A stretch of DNA of 64,000 bases from [Clostridium] hylemonae DSM 15053. Lineage in GTDB: Bacteria; Bacillota; Clostridia; Lachnospirales; Lachnospiraceae. Below are positions 1 to 10,894 of the stretch, piece by piece. The stretch is taken from positions 3,100,001 to 3,164,000 of the forward strand of contig NZ_CP036524.1 in the NCBI RefSeq assembly GCF_008281175.1. Direction: 5' to 3'. The translations under genes were made by a program, and so were the position numbers. The notes below the pieces were generated by a model that was given only the letters and a program-made list of their open reading frames with translations, made no database searches and was not told the DNA's origin. How positions within the stretch are numbered: position 1 is the first letter of the stretch; each line of letters begins with the position of its first letter.

Positions 1-164
1 ACCGCCATGGAGACCGTCGTCTCCTTGCCGGCAATATGCCGCCTCTCAACGCCTGTCCGTTCTCTGATCCATTCATCGCTCGTCTCTACAAGCTTTGCAA
101 TATCATTGTTGTCCATTGTGTAAGACGGCGCATACGATCCCGTCCCGCATATTGTTCCTGTCAT
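1..164 (-). CDS. fabH: 3-oxoacyl-ACP synthase III (KAS III), N-terminal part
   Basis: FabH condenses acetyl-CoA with malonyl-ACP to start fatty acid synthesis in the cytoplasm. Only the first 54 codons are in the window; the gene continues past the left edge. The visible start reads [13 protein letters not shown], followed by [16 protein letters not shown], the well conserved N-terminal signature of FabH. The ATG at 164 follows an AGAGGAC ribosome binding site at good spacing. A sigma-A promoter and two FabT-like operators lie directly upstream (230-286), as expected for the first gene of a fab operon. No frameshift is visible in this short part. Identification is firm; downstream gene order cannot be seen. 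Confidence 0.93.
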   Translation of the reverse strand, partial: MTGTICGTGSYAPSYTMDNNDIAKLVETSDEWIRERTGVERRHIAGKETTVSMA

Positions 165-229
165 ATGATTGTCCTCTTGAATTTATTCAGACGATTTCGT
201 CCGTGGCAAATGATTTGAATTTAAATTAA

Positions 230-286
230 TTTGACTTTCAAAGTATATAGGTAAAAAAGAAAATGTCAAGTAGTTTGAGTATCAAA
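230..286 (-). promoter_or_regulatory. fabH promoter flanked by two FabT-type operators
   Basis: Reading leftwards, a -35 TTGACA (264-269) and -10 TATACT (242-247) with a 16-base spacer form a near-consensus sigma-A promoter for fabH. Two inverted repeats of the form TTTGA-N3-TCAAA sit at 274-286, just upstream of the -35, and at 230-242, directly after the -10. This matches the operator of FabT, the MarR-family repressor of fatty acid synthesis in Firmicutes, which binds with acyl-ACP as corepressor. The placement around the core promoter fits repression. The regulator gene is not in the window. Confidence 0.8.
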
Positions 287-325
287 ATATTTCGACATAA
301 ACTGCCAGACATGATCGTCAACAAA

Positions 326-1709
326 CTACTTTCTAAATAATAAGTTTCGAATTTCTTTGACTTCACCTCTGAAAATGAATAAGAAAAGTATGTACATCAC
401 TGTGAACAATACTACACCCGACCATGCCATCAAACTTCCGCTTAATACAAATGTAACTACCATAACAGTCTCTGTTATCATAGATTTTGCACAATTTTTT
501 TCATAATCTTACTAATTTTTATTTCCCCGGCACAACATCGGTATGCCAATACAATCAGAATAGAAAGCATTGCTCCAATCAGACTGTCCATGATATAAAT
601 AGTAACAATAGACAATATGGCTGCCAGCACGACAGACACCAGATTGATTCTGAATAATATTTTTCTTCTCGTAATGTTTTAAATATGTAGATACAAGTAT
701 CGAGCTCTTACATTCGTACACACAGATTGGCATAAAATGCGGCATATCCCATACTCGCCTCATACTGTGGCAGCCACCAAATAAGCAGTTTAGTCATTGG
801 ATAATAAAAATCATACAGCCAAATAAACCCATAACAACAACACTGTTAATAACAGGGTATAATTTGAACAATTCATTTTATCTGTCCTTCGTAAAGCAGG
901 AAAAGTGTAACTGCAACGGCATTAATGCATTGCAGGAATACATTCGCAATACTGATCGTAAGCGTAACTTCTGCAAATGTTGTAATGTTCCAGTGATTCT
1001 CAATACACCATCTTGTTATGCCAATTATTACTGTTCCTGCCAGAGTGGCAAACAAAAGCTTATAGCCACTTTGAATTGCCTTTTCCCTTCGGTAACTGCC
1101 AATGGATGTTTCTTTTAAAAACATAATATCTTTACAACAAAACATCACATAAACCAATGACAATACTCTCCTGCTACATCTAATAAAATTAACATAATAT
1201 AACTTTTCATCCCACAGAGTACTGCCAAAATGCTAAATCCAACAGAAACCAATCTCCATAATACAATCGTCAGACTATACTCTTTTATCCTGTTTGTAGC
1301 CTGTATGATAAATTGAAGATAACGCCAAATATTTACTACTGCTCCGGCAAGACAGGAAAAGAAAAAACAATTTTTTTATCATAAGTTAATGGACTAAAAT
1401 TACTATTACTAATAAGACAGTAAAAACGGTTATCATGGAAATCGAAAGCAGCCGATACTGTGCCGAAATGCTCTCTGTTAATATTCTGATAGGACATTCC
1501 CCTATTTCCAGATAAGTCTCTCCGGCCACCCTAATGCTGCAATCGAACTGTATGTGACATAAAAAATATATAACTGATAATATCCGTATGAGTCCACCTA
1601 TAAATTTGGGAATAATCAGCATTGCCGCCATTCCGAGGACTACAGAGAGAATATTTGCTCCTACACTATATGAAAGATTTGTTAATAACTTACTGTATTT
1701 TATCTTCAA
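326..1709 (-). CDS. Wzx-type polysaccharide flippase, frameshifted
   Basis: Multi-spanning membrane protein of about 461 codons, the usual size of a Wzx flippase that moves undecaprenyl-linked repeat units across the membrane. The N-terminus (TTG start at 1709, preceded by AAAGG) reads SVGANILSVVLGMAAMLIIP, typical of the first helix. Hydrophobic segments recur in all three frames down to a C-terminal stretch ending RNLLFRK before the stop at 326-328. Several one-base frameshifts split it. It is the last gene of the EPS operon, 14 bp after the pyruvyltransferase gene. Family assignment rests on hydrophobicity, size and context, so the substrate is unknown. Confidence 0.75.
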
Positions 1710-1723
1710 TTGTCTTACCTTTA

Positions 1724-2876
1724 CTATCCCTTTTGTGTATTACTGCGTAAATACTGTAGTGAATGTTCCCGCTGAATTCTTAACTGTTCATCAATATATG
1801 ACCAATCTATTTCTTTGTTTAATATTTTTCAAAATTATCAAGACTTGCATTTGTCTTATGTTCTAATAGCCCTACTTTTCCAATAATCCCTGTTGGCGGT
1901 TATTATTGACCGTCTTTCTTCCAGAAGTATCTGTTCTGTCAAGAACAACAAACTGCCTGTGTAACAGAAGCGAAAAGCACAATCCGTGAAAGCTGTCTGT
2001 AAAACCATGTCAGCATTCTCTATTAAGGATATCCATTCCCGCGGACCTGCTTCATATAATTTTATATGTGCAAATTTTTCATCTTCCTTTTATAATGTCC
2101 TTGTGCATGTGGAATAGATATAAGTTTTATCTGTTCTCTGTCGCAGTATTCCCTGATTACTCTTCTATGCACTTTATCAACACCGACCAGATATACAAAA
2201 GCATATTTTCCACGCTGAATACTTAATGCATTTCCGATCTTTTCCATCTATCACCACTTAACAGCAACGTTGGGTCGAGGCAAACCTCGCAATAATTATG
2301 GCAAACTTGTTCTATAATTTTTTTGGCTTCGTATTCTCTCACTGAGATTGCATCAAAGTCTTTAATTGCATGTTGAAGAAAACTCACTTCTTCAACAGAT
2401 AGTGCAGTTACCCCATAGATGCTGCATAAGATATTTTTTTGTATTCTCACCAGCAAACTTTAAAAAATAGATATCATTCCATGAACTTGGATTCCAAATC
2501 TGATCACTTCCTGCAATAATAATCTTGTATCTATCTTTACACTTCCCAATATTTTTTCACTATATGTAACGCTATGCGGTATCTTCTCCATAAACTTTTC
2601 AAAATTAACGTATCTGCCTTTTATTCCTTTCTTAATCTCTGGAAAAAGTATATTTAAAACTTTTAGACCTAATTTTCTCTTGAATATACTTAACATCTCC
2701 GATATCCGCAATTTCGTTATTTTATGGATAACCAAAGCTTTATAACTTTGACAATAATCAATTATTTCTGCATCATACCCCAGCTCTCCCATAATTTTAA
2801 CCATGGCATATGCCTGCAGTATGCCCCCATAATTATAATTCTTGTGATATAACGTTATAATTCCACACTTTTCCAC
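1724..2876 (-). CDS. Polysaccharide pyruvyl transferase family protein
   Basis: About 384 codons, the usual length for the PF04230 polysaccharide pyruvyl transferase family. The start reads MEKCGIITLYHKNYNYGG with the NYGG loop seen in this family. Near the C-terminus ENADMVLTDSFHGLCFSLL carries the family hallmark TDSFHG, and the tail IDEQLRIQREHSLQYL is also typical. It would add a pyruvate ketal to a sugar of the repeat unit, giving a negative charge, although many family members have untested acceptors. At least two frameshifts (near 2460 and 2240) break the reading frame. It lies between the EpsG polymerase and the flippase genes in the EPS operon. Confidence 0.82.
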
Positions 2877-2939
2877 AAATCATATTCCTTCTATAAAAAC
2901 TACTGCCAGAAAAACATATAAGGCATCGTACTGCCTATG

Positions 2940-3967
2940 TTATTTATACTTAATCTCAATACGTACTGCACACCTATAAGCGTATAAAATATCCCGTTGA
3001 TAAGTTTTTTGTTTTTTACAAATCTCATATTGTCGGTCACAAATGGCACAAGTAAAATGAGAACAGGACTGAACAAAAAGATACCCTGGAAAAATCTCCA
3101 GCCGAAAAGAAAGCCAGTAAAATTCTAATTCCATAATGAAAGCCCATAAATATAAATTAAAGCTACTGCCAGCTTTCCTGAAATCTGTTACTACAAGTAT
3201 AAAAATAAATATAAGTATGTGAAAACCGAAAACTACACCATTAGTTATCTGCGATGTCATAAGATATCTTTGGTAAACATCCGGCACAAACAAGCTTATA
3301 ACAGGAAGGAGTCTGTCATAAAGCATAAGCACAATTCCACCTGCGCCAAATAATAAAACCGCTCGAAATCTGGTTAACTTGATGCTATGTAGAATATATA
3401 AAGCAATAAATATAAACACACTCTGATGCATCTGCATCGCCAGAACAATTATCAACAGAAACTTCCATAACTTTCTTTCAAGTATAAAGCAAAAGCCGCC
3501 TATCACTATAAGACTGGCAATATTACTCGGTATCATATTTAAAGCAGTCTGATATATTCCAAGTGTAATATATAAAAAAGACTGAGAATCGGTTTTAAAG
3601 AATATTTCTTTATCATTACTGTCAATGCTATGAATAACAGAATACTATTACAAATTGTGATCGTCTGTCCTGATTCAAAGAAAAGCCCAGTATTTTGTTA
3701 TATATCATATACCCAGTTTCAATCAGGTATTTATCCGCATAGTAACTTAAATCCTTCCATGTATGCAGCTGTACGATATCTTCGTAATACGCGTAATAGT
3801 TTTTAGTATCAGCCCCTACTGTAATTCCTCTTAATACTGCAATGGCAGCAGGAAATATAACTGCCCCCCAAAATGCAACATCCACCCCGCTAATTTATAC
3901 TGTCTTCGGTTACAGCCATTTATTGCCATTATTGAAACTAGAATAAAATCACTATATATACCGTCAT
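2940..3967 (-). CDS. EpsG-family polysaccharide polymerase (Wzy-like)
   Basis: Polytopic membrane protein of about 340 residues. The segment ITVGADTKNYYAYYEDI near the N-terminus followed by LIETGYMIYNKIL is characteristic of the EpsG family (G-x-D-x-x-x-Y), the putative oligosaccharide-unit polymerase in Firmicutes EPS loci. The remainder is a row of hydrophobic helices. I chose the ATG at 3967, which has a GGGG sequence seven bases upstream and gives a hydrophobic start (MTVYIVILF); one frameshift near 3945 and another near 3880 must be bridged, and another near 3600. The true C-terminus may differ by a frame near 2940. It follows the acetyltransferase gene by about 90 bp. Confidence 0.75.
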
Positions 3968-4057
3968 CTTTTAACCCCGATGTCTCTTCCAAAACCATTC
4001 CTGTTGCAACTTCTGGTTTTTCATCACCTTTCCACGGAACACATTTTGTATAGTTAG

Positions 4058-4508
4058 TTATTTTTCTTTATAACTTTCATAATCTCCAATAACCTTTGCC
4101 GGCACACCACCAACTACAGTGCCGTCTGGTATATTTCCCGTTACTACACTACCGGCAGCTACAATCACATTGTCTCCTATTACCGTGTCGTACAGTATTG
4201 TTGCATTACAGCCTATAAAACATTATTACCGATCTCTATGCACCCAAGTCTTACCGTATATTCTCTATTCTCCTGCCACTCAAACATAAAGGAGGTTATA
4301 TCATGATTGACAAATGAGACCCCGTCGCAACATGAACATTGTCCCCATAGCTATTAACCACGGTTCTGTTCCGAATCTAACAGGCCAAAATAGCAATGCC
4401 GGCCCATTTTATAAAATATGCTTTTCTTTTTTAAATACTCAGCTCTTTTATAACCATCTCTTAAAAAAACAATTTTATATAATAATAGATTCTTTTAAAC
4501 TTCTGCAT
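4058..4508 (-). CDS. Hexapeptide-repeat O-acetyltransferase
   Basis: About 150 codons. After bridging frameshifts the protein reads GDNVHVATGVSFVNHDI, then IEIGNNVFIGCNATILYD, VIGDNVIVAAGSVVTGNI, and PDGTVVGGVPAKVIG: left-handed beta-helix hexapeptide repeats and the GVPAK motif of the NodL/LacA/Maa acetyltransferase group. The conserved HD (NHDI) fits the catalytic histidine. It probably acetylates a sugar of the EPS repeat unit using acetyl-CoA. ATG at 4508; stop at 4058-4060. The gene is ten bases downstream of the glycosyltransferase gene, so the two are co-transcribed. It is split by at least three one-base frameshifts. Confidence 0.82.
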
Positions 4509-4517
4509 CACATCGTC

Positions 4518-5567
4518 CTATTCATTTATCAATTTGATCCATTCCTGCACATTATTTTGGATAGAAAATTTATTCATCCTGTAATCCCAAGCAGCTAATG
4601 ATCTTTTTTTTCGTTCTTCAAATGTCAATTCAAAAAAATCATTTAATGCCTGACTAAATTTTTTTATATTACCGCTCTCTATTAATTCTCCAGAAATATG
4701 ATTCTTTATCTGCTCTCCAATCGCCCCTACATCAAATGCAACAACATATCTGGATGCTTTGTAGGCATCAATCACTACCCCTGACTGTGTTGCCGTTCTG
4801 TACGGGAGTATGATCAATTCAGCTTCCTTAAATGTTTATAGTATTCCTCATTTGTTACATATCCAAGAGTCAGGTTAACATTATTATATTTTTTAATATT
4901 ATTAATATATACATCTGTTTCTTCTGTGCCCGTCCTACTATATCAAATGAAAGTCCGGGCATTCTTTTATTATCTCTTCCAGATACTCTACACCTTTATA
5001 AAGATTTATACGACCTAAAAACAAAACCCTTTTCGTCTGCTGCAAAGGAGTATATTTACCGAAATCTTTGTAAATATCTATAAATTTAATGTTTGAAAAT
5101 TTTACTTTGTACTCCTTTGAAAGGTAATCTATGTATTTTCTATTATGCACAACTACATAGTTAGAAAATATACCTATCAGTCTATTAAACACTTTAAGCA
5201 CTTTTTCTTGACGATCACCTTCATGTGGAATAATATCATGAATCACATGAAACTTTTACTTTTCTTAGTAATATAAGCAGGGAAGATTCCACACATGCAA
5301 TGATTCAAAATATATAGTGTCTATATGTAATTGCCTTATGATGCGCAGAAGTTTTAGATATTCTCTAATATTAAATGTCCCCTTACTGATACCGGGTCTC
5401 TTTGGCGCATTAACAAATAGATTGTGATTATCAAACTCGGCTATAAACTTGGGATCCCTGATGCCTATCGTGTAAATATTTGATTTATTCTCAATTTCTC
5501 TATATAAAGAATAGATTATTTCCTGATGGTCAACATTATCTGAAAAGCTTATAATTGCAACCCTCAT
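4518..5567 (-). CDS. Family 4 glycosyltransferase
   Basis: About 350 codons with the GT-B fold layout of GT4 enzymes. The N-terminal half begins MRVAIISFSDNVDH; the linker region gives RVLFLGRINLYKGVEYLEEI, the typical start of the nucleotide-sugar binding C-terminal domain; the last part holds PYRTATQSGVVIDAYKASR and ends with a C-terminal helix. It would add one sugar to the lipid-linked repeat unit on the cytoplasmic face. It is the only obvious elongating glycosyltransferase of the locus. The ATG at 5567 with AGGAG upstream is preferred over an earlier in-frame TTG that overlaps the previous gene. Frameshifts occur near 5250 and 4830. Confidence 0.85.
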
Positions 5568-5584
5568 TGCCTTTTCTCTCCTCG

Positions 5585-6549
5585 TCAATTATATTTGTCC
5601 TTCCAATATTCCAGCATTTCCTTTATTGTCTGTTCCAAATTAATCTGCTGTTTCCATCCTGTTGCCTCTTTAAGCTTTTTTACATCTCCTACAATTATTT
5701 TTTCGTCTGTCGGACGTAATAGTTTTCATCAACACGAAGCTCAAAATGTATCCCCAGCTGTTGCTCAATTATCTCGATAATTTGGCTGATTTCATAGACC
5801 CTCTCAGATGAAATATTATATACTTCTCCTGCTACACCCTTTTCTGCCAAGCTTCTAAGTGCTGTAATTAAATCTTTTACATCCATAATAGCCCGTTTTG
5901 TATAGATGTTTCCGACTGTTAAAACCGATTCTTCTTATTTTCACAGTATTGTCTAATAGCTCTATTTGTAAAATCAGAAGTCACATCATTTTTCTTCCTC
6001 GTCCCTGTAGTGTTAAAAATTCTTGCCCTGATAGTTCTTATATTGTCGTTTGCAAAATACTGATAAGAAATCAGATCCTGCCCCACTTTACTTACTCCAT
6101 ATGGGTGAAGTGGTTTTAACTGCGCATTTTCTTTTACCTTTTCGTCTTCTATTTCTTCCAATGTCTTCCCATACTCCGCACTGGAACATGCCACTATGAC
6201 AATAGGATTGTAATTGGGATATGTTTTCCTTAGTTCTTTAATAGCCTCAAATACCGCTATTGTACCTCCCACATTGACATCCATCGTTTCATATGGCTTT
6301 TCCCATGAAACAGTCGGATAGCTCTGTGCTGCCAAATGATAGATTTGTTCGGGCATATACTGCCTGATTATTCTTTCTATATTCTTTGGATATCTGATAT
6401 CACACTCTATAAGATTTACACAATTTGAAATTTCATTTAGATCTACTGTTGGTTTATAATAAGTTCCTACTACTTCTATCCCTCCAGCTTCATTATCTCT
6501 ATTAAATGCGAGCCAACCATCCCCCGGCACCAGTAACTAAAACAGTCAT
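5585..6549 (-). CDS. GDP-mannose 4,6-dehydratase-like (possibly GDP-heptose) dehydratase
   Basis: Short-chain dehydrogenase/epimerase of about 321 residues. A Rossmann start MTVLVTGA..G is followed by IYHLAAQSYPTVSWEKP, CSSAEYG, and HPYGVSKVGQDL, which supply the catalytic Ser/Tyr-x3-Lys set of GDP-mannose 4,6-dehydratases. The C-terminal part (GEVYNISSERVYEI) is the nucleotide-sugar domain. The gene sits directly after gmhA in a GDP-heptose biosynthesis block, as do the GDP-heptose 4,6-dehydratases that lead to 6-deoxy-heptose in other bacteria, so the substrate may be GDP-D-glycero-D-manno-heptose. That is inference; sequence alone does not separate it from GDP-mannose. AAAGGAG precedes the ATG. 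Two or three frameshifts are present. Confidence 0.78.
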
Positions 6550-6564
6550 ATTCAGATTCTCCTT

Positions 6565-7171
6565 TCAAAAGAACTCATCTTCTAGCATAAGACACAAACA
6601 GTGATATATCGGCAAATGCAATTCCTGTACAAGATACGTTTCAGATTCTGGGACTATAATCGATACATCGGCCTTTTCTCCTAAATACCCACCATCCTTA
6701 CCAGTCAGTCCTACAACAGTCATACCCTTTGCTTTGGCTGTAACTATCGCATATTTAATATTACATGCATTTCCGGAAGTTGATATGGCCCATAACACGT
6801 CTTCCTTTTCCCATATCCCCATACTTGTTGCGCATATACTTGATCTCCATCTACATCGTTCGCAAAGGCACTGTTCAATGCCAGATGATTTCCCAATGCA
6901 ATAGCCGGCAGCTCCTGTAGATCATCTGCAAGTACTCTTCCCATATCTTTATCGACATTGCATAACTTTTCCTGCATATCTGATGCTATCGTTCTCTGAG
7001 ATTTAAAGCCTTTCATTAATTCTCCCACTATATGTTCTGCATCTGCAGCGCTTCCCCATTTCCCCAATTAATAACTTTCCCCTTTATAACAGTTCTTTAA
7101 TATATCAAATACTTCTTCTATCTCTTTTCAACGATACCAAGCATAGGATATCTGTCAATTAATAGTTTCAC
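6565..7171 (-). CDS. gmhA: Sedoheptulose-7-phosphate isomerase
   Basis: SIS-domain isomerase of about 202 residues that makes D-glycero-D-manno-heptose 7-phosphate from sedoheptulose 7-phosphate, the first step of activated heptose synthesis. After frameshift repair the sequence reads LLIxGNGGSAADAEHIVGEL, the diagnostic GmhA motif, then ISTSGNACNIKYAI and VVGLTGKDGG, the phosphate-binding SIS loops, and a C-terminal LVQELHLPIYH with the catalytic His region. The GTG start at 7171 overlaps the TGA stop of the preceding gene (GTGA), implying translational coupling. It is followed 15 bp later by the dehydratase gene. Confidence 0.9.
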
Positions 7172-8445
7172 TCTCTTTTGTTGTTTTCATTCATTCTCAG
7201 TCCTCAACGGTGGTAAAATATCCTTAACGCAGCAAAGTAAATCTGAATATTTTTCCCCTCTCCCAGCTTCACCACTTTACATCCCGCCGCTATTCCAGCT
7301 TCAACATCAATTTCACTATCACCGATCATCCACGATTGATTTAAATCAATGTTGTACTCTTTCGCTGCACGGAGCAGCAATCCGGGGCTCGGTTTTCTAC
7401 ATTCACATTTCACCTTATACTCTGGCACTTCTCCTCATATCCCCTATCTGGATGGTGCGGACAAAAAAATATTGCGTCTACATATGCTCTTTCTGTTCCA
7501 AGCAGTGTCTCCATCTTATTGTGAATTTCTTCTAATTCGTCTACTGTCACTTCCTCTGGCCACCACAGGCTGATTCGTAACTACAACTGCCAGATATCCT
7601 GATTCATTAATACAGCGTACAGCTTCACATACTCCTGCCTTCAATTTAAAATCGTCAATATGTTTTAAAAGCCTACGTATTCATTAATTGTTCCATCTCT
7701 ATCTAAAAATATTGCTTTTGTTTCTCTTTCAAATTTCTTTCTTTGACTTTCCCAGATAATATATCAGCCTTAACCTCTGCCAGTCTTTCAGGCGTACCCA
7801 TGTCTTTTACATATTCAGGGCTGTCATATGCGTACAACATCCCTTCAGAAATCAGATTTTTCAGTATGTCTCTGTCCAAATCCATCTTCTTAAACTCAGT
7901 AATTTTATCTAAAACCTGTGAAGACAAAATATGTATTCCTGCGTTCACCCTATTTTTGTACCATTTTCTCTCATCTTCTTTACAAAGCCATTCCAAAACC
8001 CTTCCTTCTTTATCGGATCTTATCAGACCACTGTCAAACGGATGATCGTTGGGGTGTATAAAATTGTCGCCTTCCCCTCTTTTGCTTGTGATATCTTACA
8101 AATCTGCCAATATCAATATCAAAATAATATCTCCATTAATGAGTATAAAATCTTCAACTATTTTATTTTTAAGCAGATATAAAGCACCTGCAGTCCCGAG
8201 TGGGGACTCCTCAACTATATAATTAATCGTCACACCAAAAGCTGCGCCGTTACCAAAATATGCCTGTATCTGCTCCCTTTATAGCCAATGATAATAATAA
8301 TATCCTTATAACCCTGTTTTTTAAGACACTCTATCTGATATTCCAATATAGGTTTTTCCAATACAGTAATCATCGGTTTGGGAACTGAGGAATTTATACT
8401 TGCTATTCTAGTACCCATTCCGCCAGCCATAATTATTGTCTTCAT
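7168..8445 (-). CDS. hddC-gmhB: Probable bifunctional heptose-1-P guanylyltransferase / heptose-1,7-bisP phosphatase
   Basis: Two domains. Residues 1 to about 240 are a nucleotidyltransferase: MKTIIMAGGMGTRI with the pyrophosphorylase signature, then KPMITVLEKPILEYQI and GTPERLAEV. The last about 180 residues are a HAD-IIIA phosphatase: IFLDRDGTINEYVG, VVVTNQP, the zinc loop CPHHPD..CECRKPSPG, and WMIGDSEIDVEAG, matching GmhB. One added base near 7710 makes a single open frame through the junction, so I read it as a fusion of HddC and GmhB; two overlapping genes remain possible. The enzyme would dephosphorylate heptose-1,7-bisphosphate and make GDP-heptose. It ends in a GTGA overlap with gmhA. 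Confidence 0.82.
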
Positions 8446-8472
8446 TCCATATCCCTCTTCCCGAATATTGTC

Positions 8473-9457
8473 TTACCCTTCCAAATCAAAACTTTCTGGA
8501 GCGTAATAAATCACTCTAGTCCCTCATCTTCAAACTCAAATGGAATATATAGGAAATCCTTCAAAATCTCTTTAACCTGATTCTGATATTCTGGTTCAAC
8601 ATAGAAAAGTAAAAACCTCCACCACCTGCTCCAAGTAGTTTTCCCCGACTGCCCCCGCTGATTTTGCTTTTTCATAGCATAGATCAATGGCCTCTGTTGA
8701 CACTTTACTTGACATATTTCTTTTAATTTCCATGTATAGTCAAGCAGCTTTCCAAACTCAGATAAACCACTTTTGTAGTCAATACTTTTTCTGCTTCATC
8801 TACCAGCTGCAGCATTTCCAACAGCTGATTTATTTTTGTCTCAATAGACAATTGTGCTTCTTTTGAATATCAGAAGAAAATCTTGAAAATCCAGTAAAAA
8901 CAGCATTAATCTGTTGTTTAATTCTTTTCTTTCTAGTTGAAGAATGACAGGGTTCACCCTATACCCGTCCGCTCCGAAATTAATGCGGTTAAATCCGCCA
9001 AATGATGCCGCTATTTGATCCTGTATCCCTCCCGCCTCTGCGCACAGTGATCTTTCCAGATAGATTGCATCATCCGCCAGGGTTCTCTTATCGACTCTTT
9101 TTCCTTTCAAAGCATAAAAGCATTCAACATACCAACAGAAAATGAACTGCTCGTCCCAAGTCCGGAACGCGCCGGCAAGTCCCCTTCATAGCTTAACCTC
9201 AGTTCATACATTTCCAAATATTTCATTGCTTCCCGAATTGCAGGATGCTCAATCTTAGAAATATCAGTAACCCTTTCTATTTTTGAATATACCAGCTCTG
9301 ATGTATAATCAAAAATCTCGGAGATGCCTGACATTTACATAACAATATTTATTAAAACTCGTAGAAAGCACTGCTCCGCCATGTTCCAAATAAAACTCCG
9401 GAAAATCAGTACCTCCTCCAAAAATGACATTCTAAATGGTGTTTTAGTTGTTATCAT
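8473..9457 (-). CDS. hddA: D-glycero-alpha-D-manno-heptose-7-phosphate kinase
   Basis: GHMP-family sugar kinase of about 328 residues. The N-terminus reads TKTPFRMSF and GGGTDFPEFYLEHGGAVL, followed by the ATP-binding glycine-rich motif LPARSGLGTSSSFSVG, then EAGGIQDQIAASFGGFNRI, and a C-terminal KLLGAGGGGFYFF. This arrangement matches HddA kinases, which phosphorylate D-glycero-D-manno-heptose 7-phosphate at C1 to the alpha-1,7-bisphosphate. The ATG at 9457 follows AGGAG by five bases. Several one-base frameshifts break it. With the next two genes it forms a complete GDP-D-glycero-D-manno-heptose pathway. Confidence 0.87.
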
Positions 9458-9530
9458 GTTCTCTCCTAACGCAATAACTTAATATTTTCTGTTTCCTCCG
9501 CTTATATTAGAAGGCGTTTTCTGCCTTCCT

Positions 9531-10853
9531 CTATCCCTTCTGTACTTTCGGGAATAAAAGAATTTTTATCGTCCAGACAATTAGTTTCAGATCCAGCAAA
9601 ACAGATTGCTCATTTATATATAGCAAATCCAGTCTAAGTTTGTCATACGGAGTTGTATTATATTTCCCGAAAACTTGAGCATATCCAGTCAAACCTGCTT
9701 TAACCTTTAATCTAAGCTCAAATTCTGGCAGTTCCTTTAAGTATTTCGCCTCTATTTCCGGACGCTCCGGTCTTGGCCCCACAACAGACATATCACCCTT
9801 AATGATGTTGATCAACTGAGGCAGTTCATCAATCCTCGTCATACGGATGAATTTTCCAACGGGTGTTATCCTATTATCATTTCTACTGGCAAGCCGTGCT
9901 CCGCCTTTTCAGCATCAACAACCATGCTGCGAAATTTATATATTTCAAATATTTTGTGACCTTCGGTGAGTCTGGTCTGTTTATAGAACACCGGTCCCCG
10001 TCATATAACTTAATGCATAGTGCCACAATACCTAAAATAGGAGAAAGCAATACGAGTCCGGTTAAAGATAGTAATATATCAGATAAACGTTTTACAAAAG
10101 GATAATACCAACGCACCAGTTCTCGCCTTCTTCTCATAAAGGAATATCCAGAGAGTGAGAAATCTCATATTCAGACGTTAAGATTTCCTCTATATCTCTC
10201 GTAATATAAAGCTCAACATTCTTGTTCTCACAATAATTTATAAAATATTTTTTACAGCTGTTACTTACCTCGTATAGATAAACTTTCTGGCATTTGTTTA
10301 AATACTGCTCTAACTCAGACTTTATCTCTTTCTCCGCAAAACAACCTGCCACTATATGTATCTTCTTTAATGCTTCGATCTTCTTAACAAGCCTCTCATA
10401 GTCATTTTTGCCATATATTATAGTAGTCTGAATGGGCAGCATATATCTCATTATCCACCTGTTAAATACAAAGTAACAACTATCACTCCTGAGAGCTGAC
10501 ACATAAATATAACAAAAACAGGTAAAATAAACATCATTCTGTGATAATATACGGCCGCTTCTACGTATAGAAATATATCTGACAGACCAAAACACAACAA
10601 GTGAAAATACACCAAATCTGTCAATCGATATTCACCTATTCTATAAGCATGATACATTTTGCCAGCACATGATAGACGAGTAAATATAAAATTGCAATTA
10701 TTATCAATTTCATATGACCTTCGAAACCCTCGCTCCACCATGGACTGTAACTTGTATCCCACATTATCATGGCAAGCAGAAAACAAACAGCCAAATCACC
10801 AGTTTATAAACAAACTTTATAATCTTTATTTTATCTTTTCGTATTTTGTTCAT
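9531..10853 (-). CDS. Undecaprenyl-phosphate glycosyl-1-phosphotransferase (initiating)
   Basis: Long-form bacterial sugar transferase of about 441 residues. The N-terminal half has several membrane helices and a Rossmann-like cytoplasmic domain (VKKIEALKKIHIVAGCF). The catalytic C-terminal third begins VKRLSDILLSLTGLVLLSPI, continues with the conserved KFRSM-type loop and TRIDELPQLINIIKGDMSVV, GPRPERPE, and LKVKAGLTGYAQV. It transfers sugar-1-phosphate to undecaprenyl phosphate, starting assembly of the EPS repeat unit on the inner membrane face. ATG at 10853; stop at 9531. Four or more frameshifts cross it. It lies between the LCP gene and hddA. Confidence 0.88.
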
Positions 10854-10894
10854 AAGCACCACTCTTTTCCGCCCCAATACATTCTATTATCCTT

